From: Diacronema lutheri
Taxonomy: Eukaryota; Haptophyta; Pavlovophyceae; Pavlovales; Pavlovaceae
Length of the DNA stretch: 64,000 nt
Direction: 5' to 3'
Assembly: GCA_019448385.1 (NCBI GenBank)
Contig: JAGTXO010000057.1
Coordinates: 62,001-126,000, forward strand
Below the pieces are notes generated by a model. That model was not told the DNA's origin. It did not search any database and worked only from the letters and a program-made list of their open reading frames with translations. Numbering within the stretch: the stretch's first letter is position 1; each line of letters begins with the position of its first letter. Positions 43,332 to 54,100 of this stretch are shown here, one piece after another. Made by a program: the position numbers and the translations under genes.

Positions 43332-45056
43332 GCGTTCAGCCGCGCACGTCGCGACGCGCATGTGCGGCATCGGGCCGTGCGCCCAGCCGACCATGTCGCG
43401 CTGCTGCGCGGCGGAGAGCACGCCGTCAAGGAGCGCAAAGCTGGCGAGGTGCCATGCATCGCTGCCATCGCCGCCGCCATCGCCGCCGCGATCGCCGCCA
43501 CTGTCGGCGCCGCGCGCGTGCGCTCCGCCGTCGGGCGCATAGCCGCACTCGGCGTCGATCTGGTGGCAGCAGTCGAGCGCCGGGTAGCAGAGGTGCGCGC
43601 CGTCAACGCGCACGCCGTCGACGTAGACGGCGACCTGGCTTGCGTGCGCCGGCCGCGCGCGCGCGTGCGCGACTGCGAGCAGGTGCCAGCGGCAATCGCC
43701 GAGCAGCCTGCGCGCGCCGGCGACGTGCGCGACCGCGGGCTTGTCGCACGAGCCCGCGGCGAGGACGAGCTCGCCGCCGCTCAGCTCGGCGGTCGCGCAG
43801 CTCCGCCCGTCAGTTGAGCGCACGCGGTAGAGCCCAAAGCGCGCCGCAACGCCACCCTCGCCGCCCGCCGCGCGCGCGCCCGCCGTCGCGCCCGGCTCCG
43901 CCCGCACCCAGCAGACGAACGTGTACCCGCCGGACGGCGGCCATGCGCGGCGCGATACGTCGCGCAGCTCGAGCCGGCCGGTCGAGGCGGCATCGAGGCG
44001 CACGTGGCACAGGCCCGACGGCCCGCGCGCGCACAGCGCGACAATCGTGCGCAGCCATGCGCGCGAGAATGGCGCCTCGCACGGCGCGCGGCCGCCACGG
44101 CCGTCGTCGCCGTCGCCGCCGTCGCCGGACGCCGCGCCGGCCGCATCGTCGCCGTCGCCGTCGTCGCCGTCGTCGTCGTCGCGCTCGCGCACCGCGAGCC
44201 GAAGCATCGACGCGAGTGCGGCCGGCGGCAGCGGCACGCACGGACCGAGCGCGCGCAGCAGCCGGTGCGCCTCGGGCCGCGCGTCGGGCGGCGGCACGCG
44301 CGCGGCGCGCGCGCGCGCGGCGGGCGCGCGCGCGAGCGCGAGCTCGAGCGCGTCTGCGCCCGCGCCGGCGGCGCACAGCGCGTGCGCCCACGCGGGCTCG
44401 GCCTCGACGGCGTCAGCGACGCGCGCCGCCGCCGCTTCCGCCTCCGCCTCCGCCGCCTCCGCCGCCGCCGCCTCCGTCTCCACCGCCGCCTCCGCCGCCG
44501 TGCCGTCGGCTGCGGCGCCGCGCTCGCCGCCAGACGCGCCGCGCCGCGCCGCGGCGAGGCGCAGCGCGGCGCTGACGGCGGGCGCGTGGTGGAGGCGGGC
44601 GTGCGGCCCGAGGGCAAGCGCGAGCAGCGCATTCACCAGCAAGGCGCATTGCGGCGAGCGCGGCGCCGCCGTGAGCAGCAGCAGCTGCGCGAGCTGGTCG
44701 CCCGGCGGCTCGCGCCAAAATGCGCACGCGGCGGCGACGTCGTCCGCCAGCGCGGCGCCGAGCGTGGCGAGCACGGCGAGCGCGAGGCGCCAGCGCGCGG
44801 CGGCGAACGGCACGCCCACTTTCACGCCCTCGCCGCCCAGCGCGTCCGCCAGCGCGGCGAGCAGCGAGAGCGCAAAGGAGAGGCCGTCGTCCGCGCGGAA
44901 GACTCCGCGCGCGCGCTCGTCCGACGCGCAGAGCGCGCAGACGTCGGCGAGCACGTCCGCGACGTGCGAGGCGGAGCGCTCGGCCTCATCATCGCCCCCC
45001 GCGTTGCGCGTGAACGCCGACGCCGCCAGCGCGAGCCGCTCGAGCAGCGCGTCCAT
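33544..45056 (-). CDS. Giant BEACH-WD40 protein with C-terminal PH domain
   Basis: Exons 45056-33999, 33848-33767 and 33632-33544 encode 3,742 aa. Rough order: Ala-rich helical N-terminus; ConA/LamG-like domain near 375-525 (SGGYTFVCWVRAEPG); long armadillo-like region; PH-BEACH near 2410-2620; BEACH near 2745-3030 (RWQDGRLSNFDYLMALNTLA, GRSTSDLTQYPVMPWVLRDY, LIPEFYYMPDFL, HGWIDLVFGHKQ); WD40 repeats near 3290-3640; and a last PH domain (GRVYKQSARLKQFRLRWLVL...ERDEWVAAICLRL) spread over the three final exons. BEACH proteins of the LYST/neurobeachin/WDFY3 group act in vesicle traffic and autophagy. The first intron has a GC donor. The gene ends inside the flanking repeat of the Fanzor element. 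Confidence 0.92.
33849..33998 (-). other. GC-AG intron in the BEACH gene
   Basis: Donor GAG|GCGAGA and acceptor GCGCAG|TGC. No GT lies close after the exon end. Splicing joins YAEPTE to CIELSECSAVR in phase 0 and restores a continuous PH domain. Confidence 0.7.
38112..38201. repeat. 12-bp coding minisatellite in BEACH gene
   Basis: Seven to eight tandem copies of a unit close to GCGGCGGGCGCG, read on the minus strand as Ala-Pro-Ala-Ala. Lies in a disordered linker before the PH-BEACH domain. Confidence 0.8.
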
Positions 45057-45114
45057 CGCGCTGCTCGACCGCTCGCGCCCGCGCCGTCCCCCTCGATGGC
45101 GCAGGCCGCACGGC

Positions 45115-45122
45115 TTTAAAAA
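45115..45122. promoter_or_regulatory. TTTAAAAA motif between BEACH and PDZ genes
   Basis: The A/T run TTTAAAAA lies near the middle of a 119-bp divergent spacer, about 55-60 bp from each start codon. It is the only such run in the spacer and may be a shared core promoter element. Confidence 0.35.
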
Positions 45123-45175
45123 GGGCGGGAGGGCGGAAAAGGTGAAAGCTCCCAAAAAGTTTTGGGGGGCGCCCG

Positions 45176-46757
45176 GTGAAACGCGCCCGGTCAAGGATGG
45201 AGACGGGCGCGAGGTCGTCGGAGCGCGTGGCGCGCATCTTCAAGACGTCGCACGAGGTGCGCGTGGGCATCTCGTTCCAGAAGGACTCGGCGCCCATGTA
45301 CGTCGGCGAGGGCACGGTTGCGCACCGTGAGGGCGTGCTCCCGCCGGTCGTGCGCGCCGTGCACCCGACCGGCCTTGCCGCGCAGGCGGGGCTGTGCGTG
45401 GGCGACATGGTGACGTGGATCAACGGGATCGAGGCGGTGTCCAACCTCGATGCGGCCGCGATGCTCCGCGACGCCGTTGGCGACGTGGAGATCCGGTACA
45501 TCCCGCGCGCGCAACTGCTTGGCCCGCCCGCGGTGGAGGCCGAGCCGGCCGACGCGCACGAGCGGCCCGCCGTCGCGCCGCTCGACCTGGGCAGCGTGGG
45601 CGAGGCGGCGACGCCCCGCGCGGCCGAGGGCATCCACGGAGGCGACTTCACCAGCCGCTTCTTTGCCGAGGCGAACCGGTGCGCGCGCGCGCGCGCGCAA
45701 AGGGGCGCACGCGCGGCGCAGCGGCGCGCGAGCTGAGCGGCCGGGCGCGCCGATGCCCCGCGCGTTTGTCGCCCGCCCGCCGCCGCGCAGCCTGTTCGAG
45801 GAGACGTCCAAGCATATTGGCGCCCTCGGCCTCACGTCCGCGCGCGGACCCGCGCCCGCGTCAAAGCCGGCGGCGCGCGCGGCCGCGCAGCCGGCGAGCG
45901 CGCGCAGCGTCGGCAGCGGCGGCGGCGGCGGCGGCGGCGGCCTCAACGCGCTGATCAGCAATGTGTCCACGTCCCTCTTCGGGCCGGACAAGCCGCGCAC
46001 CGCCACGCGCTTGCAAACCGCCTATCGCGCGTACCGCGCGCGCCGCGTCTTCGCGACGCACCGCTGGGCAGCCATCGTGCTCCAATCAGCGGCACGCGGC
46101 CGCGCGGACCGCGCGCACGCGCTGCAGCTCAGGGAGGCGCGGCGCGAGTACGACGCGGCCGCATGCATCCAGGCGCGCGCGCGCGTGCGCGGCCCGTGCG
46201 ACCGCCCGCCCATCGGCGCGAGGCTCCCGCCTGGCCGCGCGCGCCGTGCGCACGATGGCCGCCGTGCGCCGCTCACGCGCCGCGCGCGCACGCGCGCCCG
46301 CCCGCGCGCGCTCGCGCCCGCGCCGCGCGTCGCGCTGCGCTGCGCCGCGCAGTCGGGCGCACGTGGACGCGCGGCGCGCAAGACGGCGGGCAAGCTGCGC
46401 GCAAAGCAGCGCGACAAGCCCGGCATGCGGCGCGTCTTGTCCTTCAACCGCAAGAAGGGCCGCGACGCGCCGGCCGCGCGGCCGACGGCGCAGCAACCGC
46501 CGCCCGCCGCGCACGGCGAGCGCGCGTCCGACATGTCGTCGATCGATGGCGGCGGCGGCGGCGGCGGCGGGCTGTTGCGTAGGCTCTCATTCAAGCGCGC
46601 CGGCAAGAAGCCGTCGACAGAGCGCGCGGAGCCCGAACGCGCGCAGCCCGCGCCGCAGCCGCGCGCTGCGCCGCCCGTCGCCGCGAGCGCCGACGCCAGC
46701 CGGGGCGGCGGGCTGGGTGGCGGCCTGAGGCGCACGCTCTCGTTTGGCAAAAAATAG
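45176..46757 (+). CDS. PDZ-IQ protein
   Basis: Exons 45176-45678, 45791-46172 and 46353-46757, 429 aa. An N-terminal PDZ-like domain at about 28-115 (VRVGISFQKDS, PPVVRAVHPTGLAAQAGLCV, GDMVTWINGIEAV, AMLRDAVGDVEIRYI). IQ motifs follow (ATRLQTAYRAYRARRVFAT; AAIVLQSAARGRADRA; CIQSGARGRAARK across the second splice join). The C-terminus is basic with RRVLSFNRKKG, LLRRLSFKRAGK and RRTLSFGKK, a thrice-repeated R-x-L-S-F basic motif that looks like a phosphorylation or binding site. Likely a calmodulin-regulated scaffold. The second intron needs a GC donor to keep the IQ register. A second start Met lies at 45197. Confidence 0.82.
46173..46352 (+). other. GC-AG intron in the PDZ-IQ gene
   Basis: Donor CAG|GCGCGC, acceptor GCGCAG|TCG. 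Using it gives CIQSGARGRAARK, a perfect IQ motif (IQxxxRGxxxR). A GT donor 12 bp later would also be in frame but breaks the motif. Confidence 0.65.
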
Positions 46758-46763
46758 AAAATA

Positions 46764-46765
<2 letters not shown>

Positions 46766-46808
<43 letters not shown>
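46766..46808. repeat. 43-nt poly-G tract
   Basis: An uninterrupted run of G, starting 9 bp after the PDZ-IQ stop codon, followed by G-rich repeats and a C-run near 46850. It can form G-quadruplexes and is a likely site of sequencing length error. Confidence 0.95.
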
Positions 46809-47017
46809 CGGCCTGAGGCGGGAGGCGGGAGGCGGATGGGGGCAAGGCCCCCCCCCCCTCTTGGGCGCCCAGGGCGACACTTGAGGACGGATTGCGCCCG
46901 CACACCGATGGCCCTGGGGCCCGGGATTGGCGCCCTTCGTCTGCCCGCCGCCGCCACTCCACAGACTCTACTCTCCACGCGTCAGTGTCAGCGCAGAGCA
47001 CGCACGCGCACCGCACG

Positions 47018-50000
47018 ATGGCGCCGATGGCGCGTCGGCCGGACGACGAGAGTGACGACGCGAGCGAGGAGAGCCTGCTCGGCACGCGCATCTCGGACGA
47101 CGAGGCGGACGCGTCCGCGGGGCGCAGCCGTCGGCTGCAGGCGCGACGCGAGGCCGACGCGTCCCGCCAGCAAAAGGTCGGCGCGCCGTGGGAGCAGGAG
47201 GTTCTCGATGCACAGGGGCGGCGCCGCTTCCACGGCGCCTTCACCGGCGGGTTCTCCGCTGGGTACTACAACACTGTCGGCTCGGCCGAGGGCTGGGAGC
47301 CGTCCACCTTCGTCTCCGCGCGCGCCAGGAGCGCCGCCGCCGCGGCCGACCTGCCCGGCGCGCGCGGCGCCGGCGGCGCGCCGCGTGCGGGCTCGATGCC
47401 CGAGGACTTCATGGACGAGGAGGACCTCGCGACGTTCCGGCGGATCGGCACGACGGAGCGCTTCGCCGCGCCGGGCGAGCACCGCTTTGCGGGCTTTGGC
47501 GGAACGGCCAACGCGGCTGCCAGCGCGGCGGGCGGCCGCGAGCCGGCGGGCGGCACGGCGTCCGTTGCCGCCGAGCTCGCGCGCGGGCTGGACCGGTTCG
47601 GCGCGGGCGCGAGCGCGTTTGGCGAGCTTGCGAGCAGCAGCAGCCGGATGGGCGAACGGCTGCTCCGCGCGCTCGGCTGGCGCGGCACCGGCTTCGGCCT
47701 CGGCCCGCGCGTGCCCGCCGTGCGCGTGTACGGCTGCGCGCCGCCGCCCGGACACGTGCCGAGCGCGGCACGGCGCGCCAGCGGCAGCGGCAGCGGCAGC
47801 GAGAGCGCGGGCGAAGGTGGCGGCGCACGCGGCGCGGCGCTGACGCTCGCGCCGCGCGAGGAGGATGTGCCCACTTGGACCGCCAAGCTCGACCGTTTTG
47901 GCCTTGGCTACTCGCCGGTGCGCGCGCGCAATGGCGGCGTCGGCACGAACGATGGCGACGGTACGAACGATGGCGACGGCGGGTCGGCAGAGCGCGGCCG
48001 CGGAGGGCGCGGCGCTGCGTTCGGCCTCGGCGCCCTCGAGGACGACGACGAAGCGCTGCCCGGCGCCTCTGCGCACGCCTCGGGTTACGACCTCGCCCTC
48101 GGCGACTCGAGCTCGGACGATGGTGATGGTGAGCGCGGTGGTGGCGGCGGTGGCGGCGGCGGGAATGCGCGGCGCGCGGCGCGCGGCGCGAGCGCGCGCG
48201 GCGAGCGTGGCGGCAGGCCCGCCGAGCCGCACCGGGCGTGCACCGTCGGTGCCTTTGCCCTGCCGCGAGGCTTTGAGCCGGCGAGCGGCGCGGACGAGGC
48301 GGAGGCCGCCGGCGTTGCGTACGAGCCGCCCATCGTGCCGCCCTCGTTTAGCGAGCTGCACGTCTTTTCGGACGGGCCTAGGTGCGGCAGTCGGCACGCG
48401 GCCGCCATGCCGCCAGCCACGCCTGCGGCCGGAGTGCTGCCACCGGACGGGCTCGCCGCGAGCGGCCTGCCGAGCGCGTTTGGCGGCAGCGCGTCCGCGC
48501 GCGCCGCCGCCGACGGTGCTGGCGTCGCGCCCGTGCGCGACGCGCCGCCCGCGGCGCGCGCGTTCGCGCCCGCGCCTGCTTCGCTGAGCGCGGCGGCGCG
48601 CGGCGCGCTGCTCGGCGAGGGCGGCCTGCCGCTCGACGTCGGCGCAGGCGCACGCACAGGCGCAGGCGCGGGCGCTGCGATCGCCGGACTCGGCCCGCAG
48701 CCGCCGCCCGGCATGCGCGCGCCCTCGCAGCTCCGGCCGTACGGCGGGCAGCCGGACAAGCAGGCGCGCTTCGAGCGCTGGCTGAGCGCGTCGCAATCAG
48801 CCAAGCCGTTTCACTGGCCCGCTGGGATGAGTGACGGTGCAGCTGCGGCGGAGAACGCCGACTTCCAGCGCGTGTGCGCGCTCTTCGGCCGAGCGCAGCA
48901 TCACCTGATCGCGCAACGCTTCACGTCGGCCGGCGCCGAGTTTGCGAGCAACCCGCGCACAGGCGCGGGCGGCGATGGCGGCGATGAAGCGACGGACGAG
49001 CGACCGCCGCCGCCTCCGCCGCCGCCGCCGGTCGGGCTGTGGCGGCCGGCGGCGCCGGCGCGCGCCGCGGCCACCGGTGGTGACGGTGGTGACGCGTCAC
49101 CACCGGTGCTCGCAGAGGCCACCGGTGGTGACGCGGACGGTGCTGGCGCGAGCGCGAGGCGCGGTGACGATGGACGCAGCGCGCGCGGCGGCGCCGAGCC
49201 GCGGCCGGCGGTGGGCGCGACGGGCGCGGGCGGTGCTGGCACGGCCGAGCCGGCTGACGACGCGCGCGCGGCGGCGGCGGCGGGCCTCTACGGCCGGCTG
49301 ACGATGCGCGAGGCGGCGTGGGCGCCCGAGGCGCTCCTATGCAAGCGCTTCCACGTTTCGCAGCCTCGCAGCGCGCGCGCCACCCTCGGCTCCGACTACG
49401 CGTTGAGCGGCCGCGCCGTGGCCGCAGAGGCAGCACTCAGCCAAGGCCTGGGCACGCGCGCCTTCGACAACGCGCACCTGCCGCTCCCGCATAGCCACCC
49501 GCTCGCACGCCAGCCGCACCCGCCGCCACCGCCGCACGGCGTCGCGCCGGGCTTTGGCGTCGCGCCGCCGCCGCCGCCGCCGCCGGACGCGCGCGGCGGG
49601 CCCGCGCACGCGCCGCTCGTGGCGCAGCCGCGCCTGGCCGCCGGCACGCGCCCGCCGCCGCCGCCGCCGCCGCCGCCGTTGCCGTCGGCGGGCGCGCCGC
49701 TCGCCGCCGCGGTGGGCCGCGCGGTGCCGGGCGCTGCGGGCGCCGGCATGCTGCCGAGCGGGCGCGACGAGGCGCGGGCCGGCGACGAGCAGCCGGACGT
49801 GGCGGGTGGCGTCCGCCGGCGCGCGGTGGAGCTGCTGCGCGCCGTCTTCGACAACTCGGGCGAGTCGACAGACGAGTCCGCGTGCGACGAGGACGCGGCG
49901 GCCACGGCCGAGCCCGGCAGCGGCGGTGCGAGCGCGCATCCGCACGGCGCGCGTGCGGCGCCGTCGGCCAGCGGCAGCAAAAGCGCGGGCGCGCAGGCGC

Positions 50001-50647
50001 AGCCGGCCGCGTGGGCGCAGCCGCAGGACGGAGATGCGCTCCACCGGCCGCCCAGGCCGCCCGCATTCTGGGAGCCGACGGCGACCGGCACGCAGCTCGC
50101 CGCGCCGCTCGTCCGCACGCCGCCGCCGCCGCCGCCGTCTCAACCGCCGCCACCACCTTTTCGGCCGCCGCCGCCACCGCCGCCCGCCCTCGAGCCGCCC
50201 GTCCCGACTGGCGCTCCCTCTTCCTCATCCTCTTCCACCTCCGAGGCGGCTCGCGGTGCAGGTCGCGTGCCGAGCGTGCGCGCGGGCGACGGCAGGCCGT
50301 CCAAGCGCACGCGCACGGAGCAGGGCAACGACGAGCGTCGCCGCAGCTCGCGTGCGCGCGCTTCCGATCCGGGCTCCGGCTCGGATTCCGACTCGGAGTC
50401 CGACTCCGACTCCGACTCCGACACCAACTCGGCACCGGAGCGCGACGCGAAGCGCAGGCACACGCATCGCTCGTCGTCGGGCAAGCGGTCCAAGCGCCGG
50501 CGCGACGAGCGCAAAGGCGCCAAGAAGGGGCACACGACCGACAAGAAGCGGAGATCAAAGGAGCGCAAGAAGGCGCACTCGAAGGAGAAGAAGAAGAAGA
50601 AGAAGAAGAGGACGACCAAAGGGGAGGATGGGGAGGTGAAGGTCTGA
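47018..50647 (+). CDS. GPATCH1: GPATCH1-like G-patch splicing factor
   Basis: Single exon, 1,209 aa. The N-terminus matches the GPATCH1/TGH family: [49 protein letters not shown] and [12 protein letters not shown]-patch follows near residues 208-240 ([20 protein letters not shown]). A middle conserved block near 580-640 reads [20 protein letters not shown], then [14 protein letters not shown]. Long Pro/Ala-rich linkers follow, then a C-terminal Ser-Asp and Lys/Arg-rich tail ([20 protein letters not shown]). GPATCH1 activates a DEAH-box helicase in the spliceosome. The start is the first Met after the poly-G region and matches the family N-terminus. Confidence 0.93.
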   Translation: MAPMARRPDDESDDASEESLLGTRISDDEADASAGRSRRLQARREADASRQQKVGAPWEQEVLDAQGRRRFHGAFTGGFSAGYYNTVGSAEGWEPSTFVSARARSAAAAADLPGARGAGGAPRAGSMPEDFMDEEDLATFRRIGTTERFAAPGEHRFAGFGGTANAAASAAGGREPAGGTASVAAELARGLDRFGAGASAFGELASSSSRMGERLLRALGWRGTGFGLGPRVPAVRVYGCAPPPGHVPSAARRASGSGSGSESAGEGGGARGAALTLAPREEDVPTWTAKLDRFGLGYSPVRARNGGVGTNDGDGTNDGDGGSAERGRGGRGAAFGLGALEDDDEALPGASAHASGYDLALGDSSSDDGDGERGGGGGGGGGNARRAARGASARGERGGRPAEPHRACTVGAFALPRGFEPASGADEAEAAGVAYEPPIVPPSFSELHVFSDGPRCGSRHAAAMPPATPAAGVLPPDGLAASGLPSAFGGSASARAAADGAGVAPVRDAPPAARAFAPAPASLSAAARGALLGEGGLPLDVGAGARTGAGAGAAIAGLGPQPPPGMRAPSQLRPYGGQPDKQARFERWLSASQSAKPFHWPAGMSDGAAAAENADFQRVCALFGRAQHHLIAQRFTSAGAEFASNPRTGAGGDGGDEATDERPPPPPPPPPVGLWRPAAPARAAATGGDGGDASPPVLAEATGGDADGAGASARRGDDGRSARGGAEPRPAVGATGAGGAGTAEPADDARAAAAAGLYGRLTMREAAWAPEALLCKRFHVSQPRSARATLGSDYALSGRAVAAEAALSQGLGTRAFDNAHLPLPHSHPLARQPHPPPPPHGVAPGFGVAPPPPPPPDARGGPAHAPLVAQPRLAAGTRPPPPPPPPPLPSAGAPLAAAVGRAVPGAAGAGMLPSGRDEARAGDEQPDVAGGVRRRAVELLRAVFDNSGESTDESACDEDAAATAEPGSGGASAHPHGARAAPSASGSKSAGAQAQPAAWAQPQDGDALHRPPRPPAFWEPTATGTQLAAPLVRTPPPPPPSQPPPPPFRPPPPPPPALEPPVPTGAPSSSSSSTSEAARGAGRVPSVRAGDGRPSKRTRTEQGNDERRRSSRARASDPGSGSDSDSESDSDSDSDTNSAPERDAKRRHTHRSSSGKRSKRRRDERKGAKKGHTTDKKRRSKERKKAHSKEKKKKKKKRTTKGEDGEVKV

Positions 50648-50697
50648 TTATCTGCGCTGCCGTCCTCGTCGGCTCACTGGGACACCACGCTCGCCTG

Positions 50698-51087
50698 CTA
50701 GGGCTGGGCCGAGCCCGCCGACGAGGAGCGCAGCGCGCCGATGGCCGAGCCGAGCCATCCGGGCCCCGCAACCTTGGTGCCGCCCAAGAGAAGGAGCGAG
50801 AGCGCGAGGAGCACGACAGACGGCATGGAGAGCCCGTACTCCGCCAGCGCGGACTTTCGCCGCTCCGCGCTCGGCAGGCGTGCGTCAAACTCGGCGATGC
50901 TCGCGTCGATGTCAAAATCGTCGTCCGGCTCGTCGGCGGCTGCCATCGCAATGTGCGCCGGCGCGCGCGCGCGCGCGCGCGCGACGGCGATGCCCACGTT
51001 CGGTGCAGGCCGGGCCGCGCCCAGCACGCGCGATGAGCCCGCGCATCCGAGTGCGACAGACGCCGCCGCGAGTAGGAGCGCCGCCAT
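50698..51087 (-). CDS. Small single-span membrane protein, probably plastid-targeted
   Basis: 129 aa, one exon. Residues 1-16 (MAALLLAAASVALGCA) form a signal peptide, followed by an Arg/Ala-rich transit-like stretch. A short acidic helix (DFDIDASIAEFDARLPSAER) precedes one membrane span near 88-105 (MPSVVLLALSLLLLGGTK). Bipartite leaders like this import proteins into complex plastids. The mature part would be a small thylakoid or envelope protein; I do not recognise the family. Head-to-head with topoisomerase II, 63 bp apart. Confidence 0.7.
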   Translation of the reverse strand: MAALLLAAASVALGCAGSSRVLGAARPAPNVGIAVARARARAPAHIAMAAADEPDDDFDIDASIAEFDARLPSAERRKSALAEYGLSMPSVVLLALSLLLLGGTKVAGPGWLGSAIGALRSSSAGSAQP

Positions 51088-51150
51088 CGTGACTGCCGCC
51101 GCAACCGCCGTTCAAATCCTCCCGCGCTCCGCACGGGAGAGAGGGCGAGG

Positions 51151-54100
51151 ATGTCCGCGCCGCTGGGCACGTCTAACGTGGCCGAGGCGAACGCGTGCAG
51201 GGCGCCGGCTGGGCCGGCAGGCAAGGCGCCGGCGGCCAAGCCGCGTACCGTCGAGCAGACGTACCAGAAGCTCACGCAGCTCGAGCACATCCTGCTCCGG
51301 CCCGACACGTACATCGGCTCGGTCGAGGCCGTCACGCAGCAGGCGTGGGTGTACGACCGCGTCGCGAAGCGGATGGCGCCGCGCACGTTGACGTACGTGC
51401 CCGGGCTGTACAAGATCTTCGACGAGATCCTCGTCAACGCCGCCGACAACAAGCAGCGCGACGGCTCGATGGACACGATCAAGGTCGAGATCTCGCGCGA
51501 GCGGGGGACGATCGCCGTGTACAACAACGGGCAGGGCATCCCGGTGGAGATCCACAAGGAGCACGGCTGCTATGTGCCCGAGCTCGTGTTTGGCCACCTG
51601 CTCACCAGCTCCAACTACGACGACGACGAGCAGAAGGTGACGGGCGGGCGCAACGGCTACGGCGCGAAGCTCGCCAACATCTTCTCGACCGAGTTCATCG
51701 TCGAGACGTCCGACTGCAAGAGCGGCCTGCAGTACAAGCAGACCTTCTCGAACAACATGCGCGCGCGCGGCAAGCCGACGACCAAGCCGACGAGCAAGGC
51801 CGACTGGACGCGCATCACCTTCACGCCCGACCTCGCCAAGTTTGGGATGGCCGAGCTCGACGAGGACATCTGCGCGCTCATGGCGCGGCGCGTCGTCGAT
51901 CTCGCCGGCTGCACCGACCGCACGGTCAAGGTGTACCTCGACGGCGAGCGCGTGCCCGTCGCCGACTTCAAGTCGTACGTCGACCTGTACATTGGCGCCA
52001 AAGGCTCGGAGGGCGCGAAGCCGCGCGTGTACGAGAAGGTGAGCGAGCGGTGGGAGGTGTGCGTCGCGCCGTCCGACGACGGCTTCGCGCAGGTCTCGTT
52101 CGTCAACTCGATCGCGACGACCAAGGGGGGCAAGCACGTCGACCACGTCGTTGACCAGCTCGTCGCCAAGCTGATGGAGGTGCTCAAGAAGAAGGACAAG
52201 TCGGCCGGCGCGCTCAAGCCGCATGCGATCAAGGGCCACCTGTCCGTCTTCATCAACTGCCTGATCGTCAACGCGGCCTTCGACTCGCAGACCAAGGAGC
52301 ACATGACGCTCGTCCCGTCCAAGTTCGGCTCAAAGTGCGAGCTCGACGACAAGTTCCTCAAGCAGGTGGCGGGCTGCGGCGTGGTCGAGGCGATCCTCGA
52401 GTTCCTCTCGCACAAGAACCAAAAGGACCTCGCCAAGACGAACAAGGGCAAGCGCGAGCGGCTGACGGGCATCTCAAAGCTGGACGACGCCAACGAGGCG
52501 GGTGGCCGCCGCTCGCGCGAGTGCACGCTCATCCTCACCGAGGGCGACTCGGCCAAGGCGCTCGCCGTCTCGGGGCTGTCGGTGATCGGGCGCGACTTTT
52601 ACGGCGTCTTCCCGCTGCGCGGCAAGCTGCTCAACGTGCGCGAGGCGGCGCACAAGACGGTGATGGACAACGCGGAGCTGACGCACATCAAGCAGATCAT
52701 GGGCCTGCAGCACGGCAAGAAGTACACCGACGACGCATCGCTCAACACCCTGCGGTACGGCCACTTGATGATCATGACCGACCAGGACCACGACGGCTCT
52801 CACATCAAGGGGCTCGTGATCAACTACCTGCACGTCTTTTGGCCCGAGCTGCTGCAGCACGCCGGCTTCTTGCAGGAGTTCGTCACGCCCATCGTCAAGG
52901 CGAGCAAGGCGCGCACCGAGATCTCCTTCTTCACGCTGCCAGAGTACGACGAATGGCGCGAGGCGCAGCCGTCGCTGCGCGGCTGGAACATCAAGTACTA
53001 CAAGGGTCTGGGCACGTCGACGAGCGCCGAGGCGAAGGAGTACTTCTCCGACCTCGACAAGCACGAGCTCACCTTCGAGTGGCAGGGCGAGGCCGACGGC
53101 GCTCTCTTCGAGCTCGCCTTCTCCAAGAAGAAGGCGGACGAGCGCAAGGCGTGGCTCGCAAACTACACGCCGGGCGCGCACGTCGACCACTCGCAGCGCA
53201 CGCTGCCGTACGACGACTTCATCAACAAGGCGCGCCGCCCGTTCCGCCCGCGCCGCGCACACGTTGACCGCCGCGCGCTCGCGCTCGCGCTGACCGCCGC
53301 CGCCCTGCCCCGCCGCGCCGCGCCGCGTACGCGCGCGCGCGCGCGCGCCCGTGCGCAGGAGCTCATCCTCTTCTCGCGCGCGGACTGCGTGCGCTCGATC
53401 CCGTCGGTCGTCGACGGCTTCAAGCCGGGGCAGCGCAAGATTCTCTTCGCGTGCTTCAAGCGCAAGCTCAAGGGCGAGGTGAAGGTGGCGCAGCTGTCTG
53501 GCTACATCGGCGAGCACTCCGCCTACCACCATGGCGAGCAGTCGCTGCAGGGCGCGATCGTCAACATGGCGCAGGACTACGTGGGCGCGAACAACATCAA
53601 CCTCCTCCACCCGGCCGGCCAGTTTGGCACGCGGCTGCAGGGCGGCAAGGACCACGCATCAGCGCGTTACATCTTCACGCGCCTCTCGCCGATCACGCGT
53701 GCGCTCTTCCCCGAGGCCGACGACCCGGTCCTCGCCTACCTCGAGGACGACGGGATGCCGATCGAGCCGACGTTCTACGTGCCCGTCTTGCCGATGGTCC
53801 TCGTCAACGGCGCGGACGGCATCGGCACGGGCTGGGCGACGAGCGTGCCCAACTACAACCCGCGCGAGATCGTCGCAAATCTGCGCAGGATGATGGACGG
53901 CGCGCAGCCCGAGCCGATGACGCCGTGGTACCGCGGCTTCGCCGGGCTGATTGAGCCGGCCAAAGCGGGCTCGTACTCGGTCTGCGGCCGCATCGAGCAG
54001 CTCGACGCGACAACGGTGCTGATCTCGGAGCTGCCGCTCAAAAAGTGGACGCAGGACTACAAGGAGACGCTCGAGACGATGATGCTCGGCAAGGACGGCG

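Noticed and set aside
46758-47017. Poly-G region as a telomere or origin
   Set aside because: A plain homopolymer, not a telomeric repeat, between two intact genes in an interior position.
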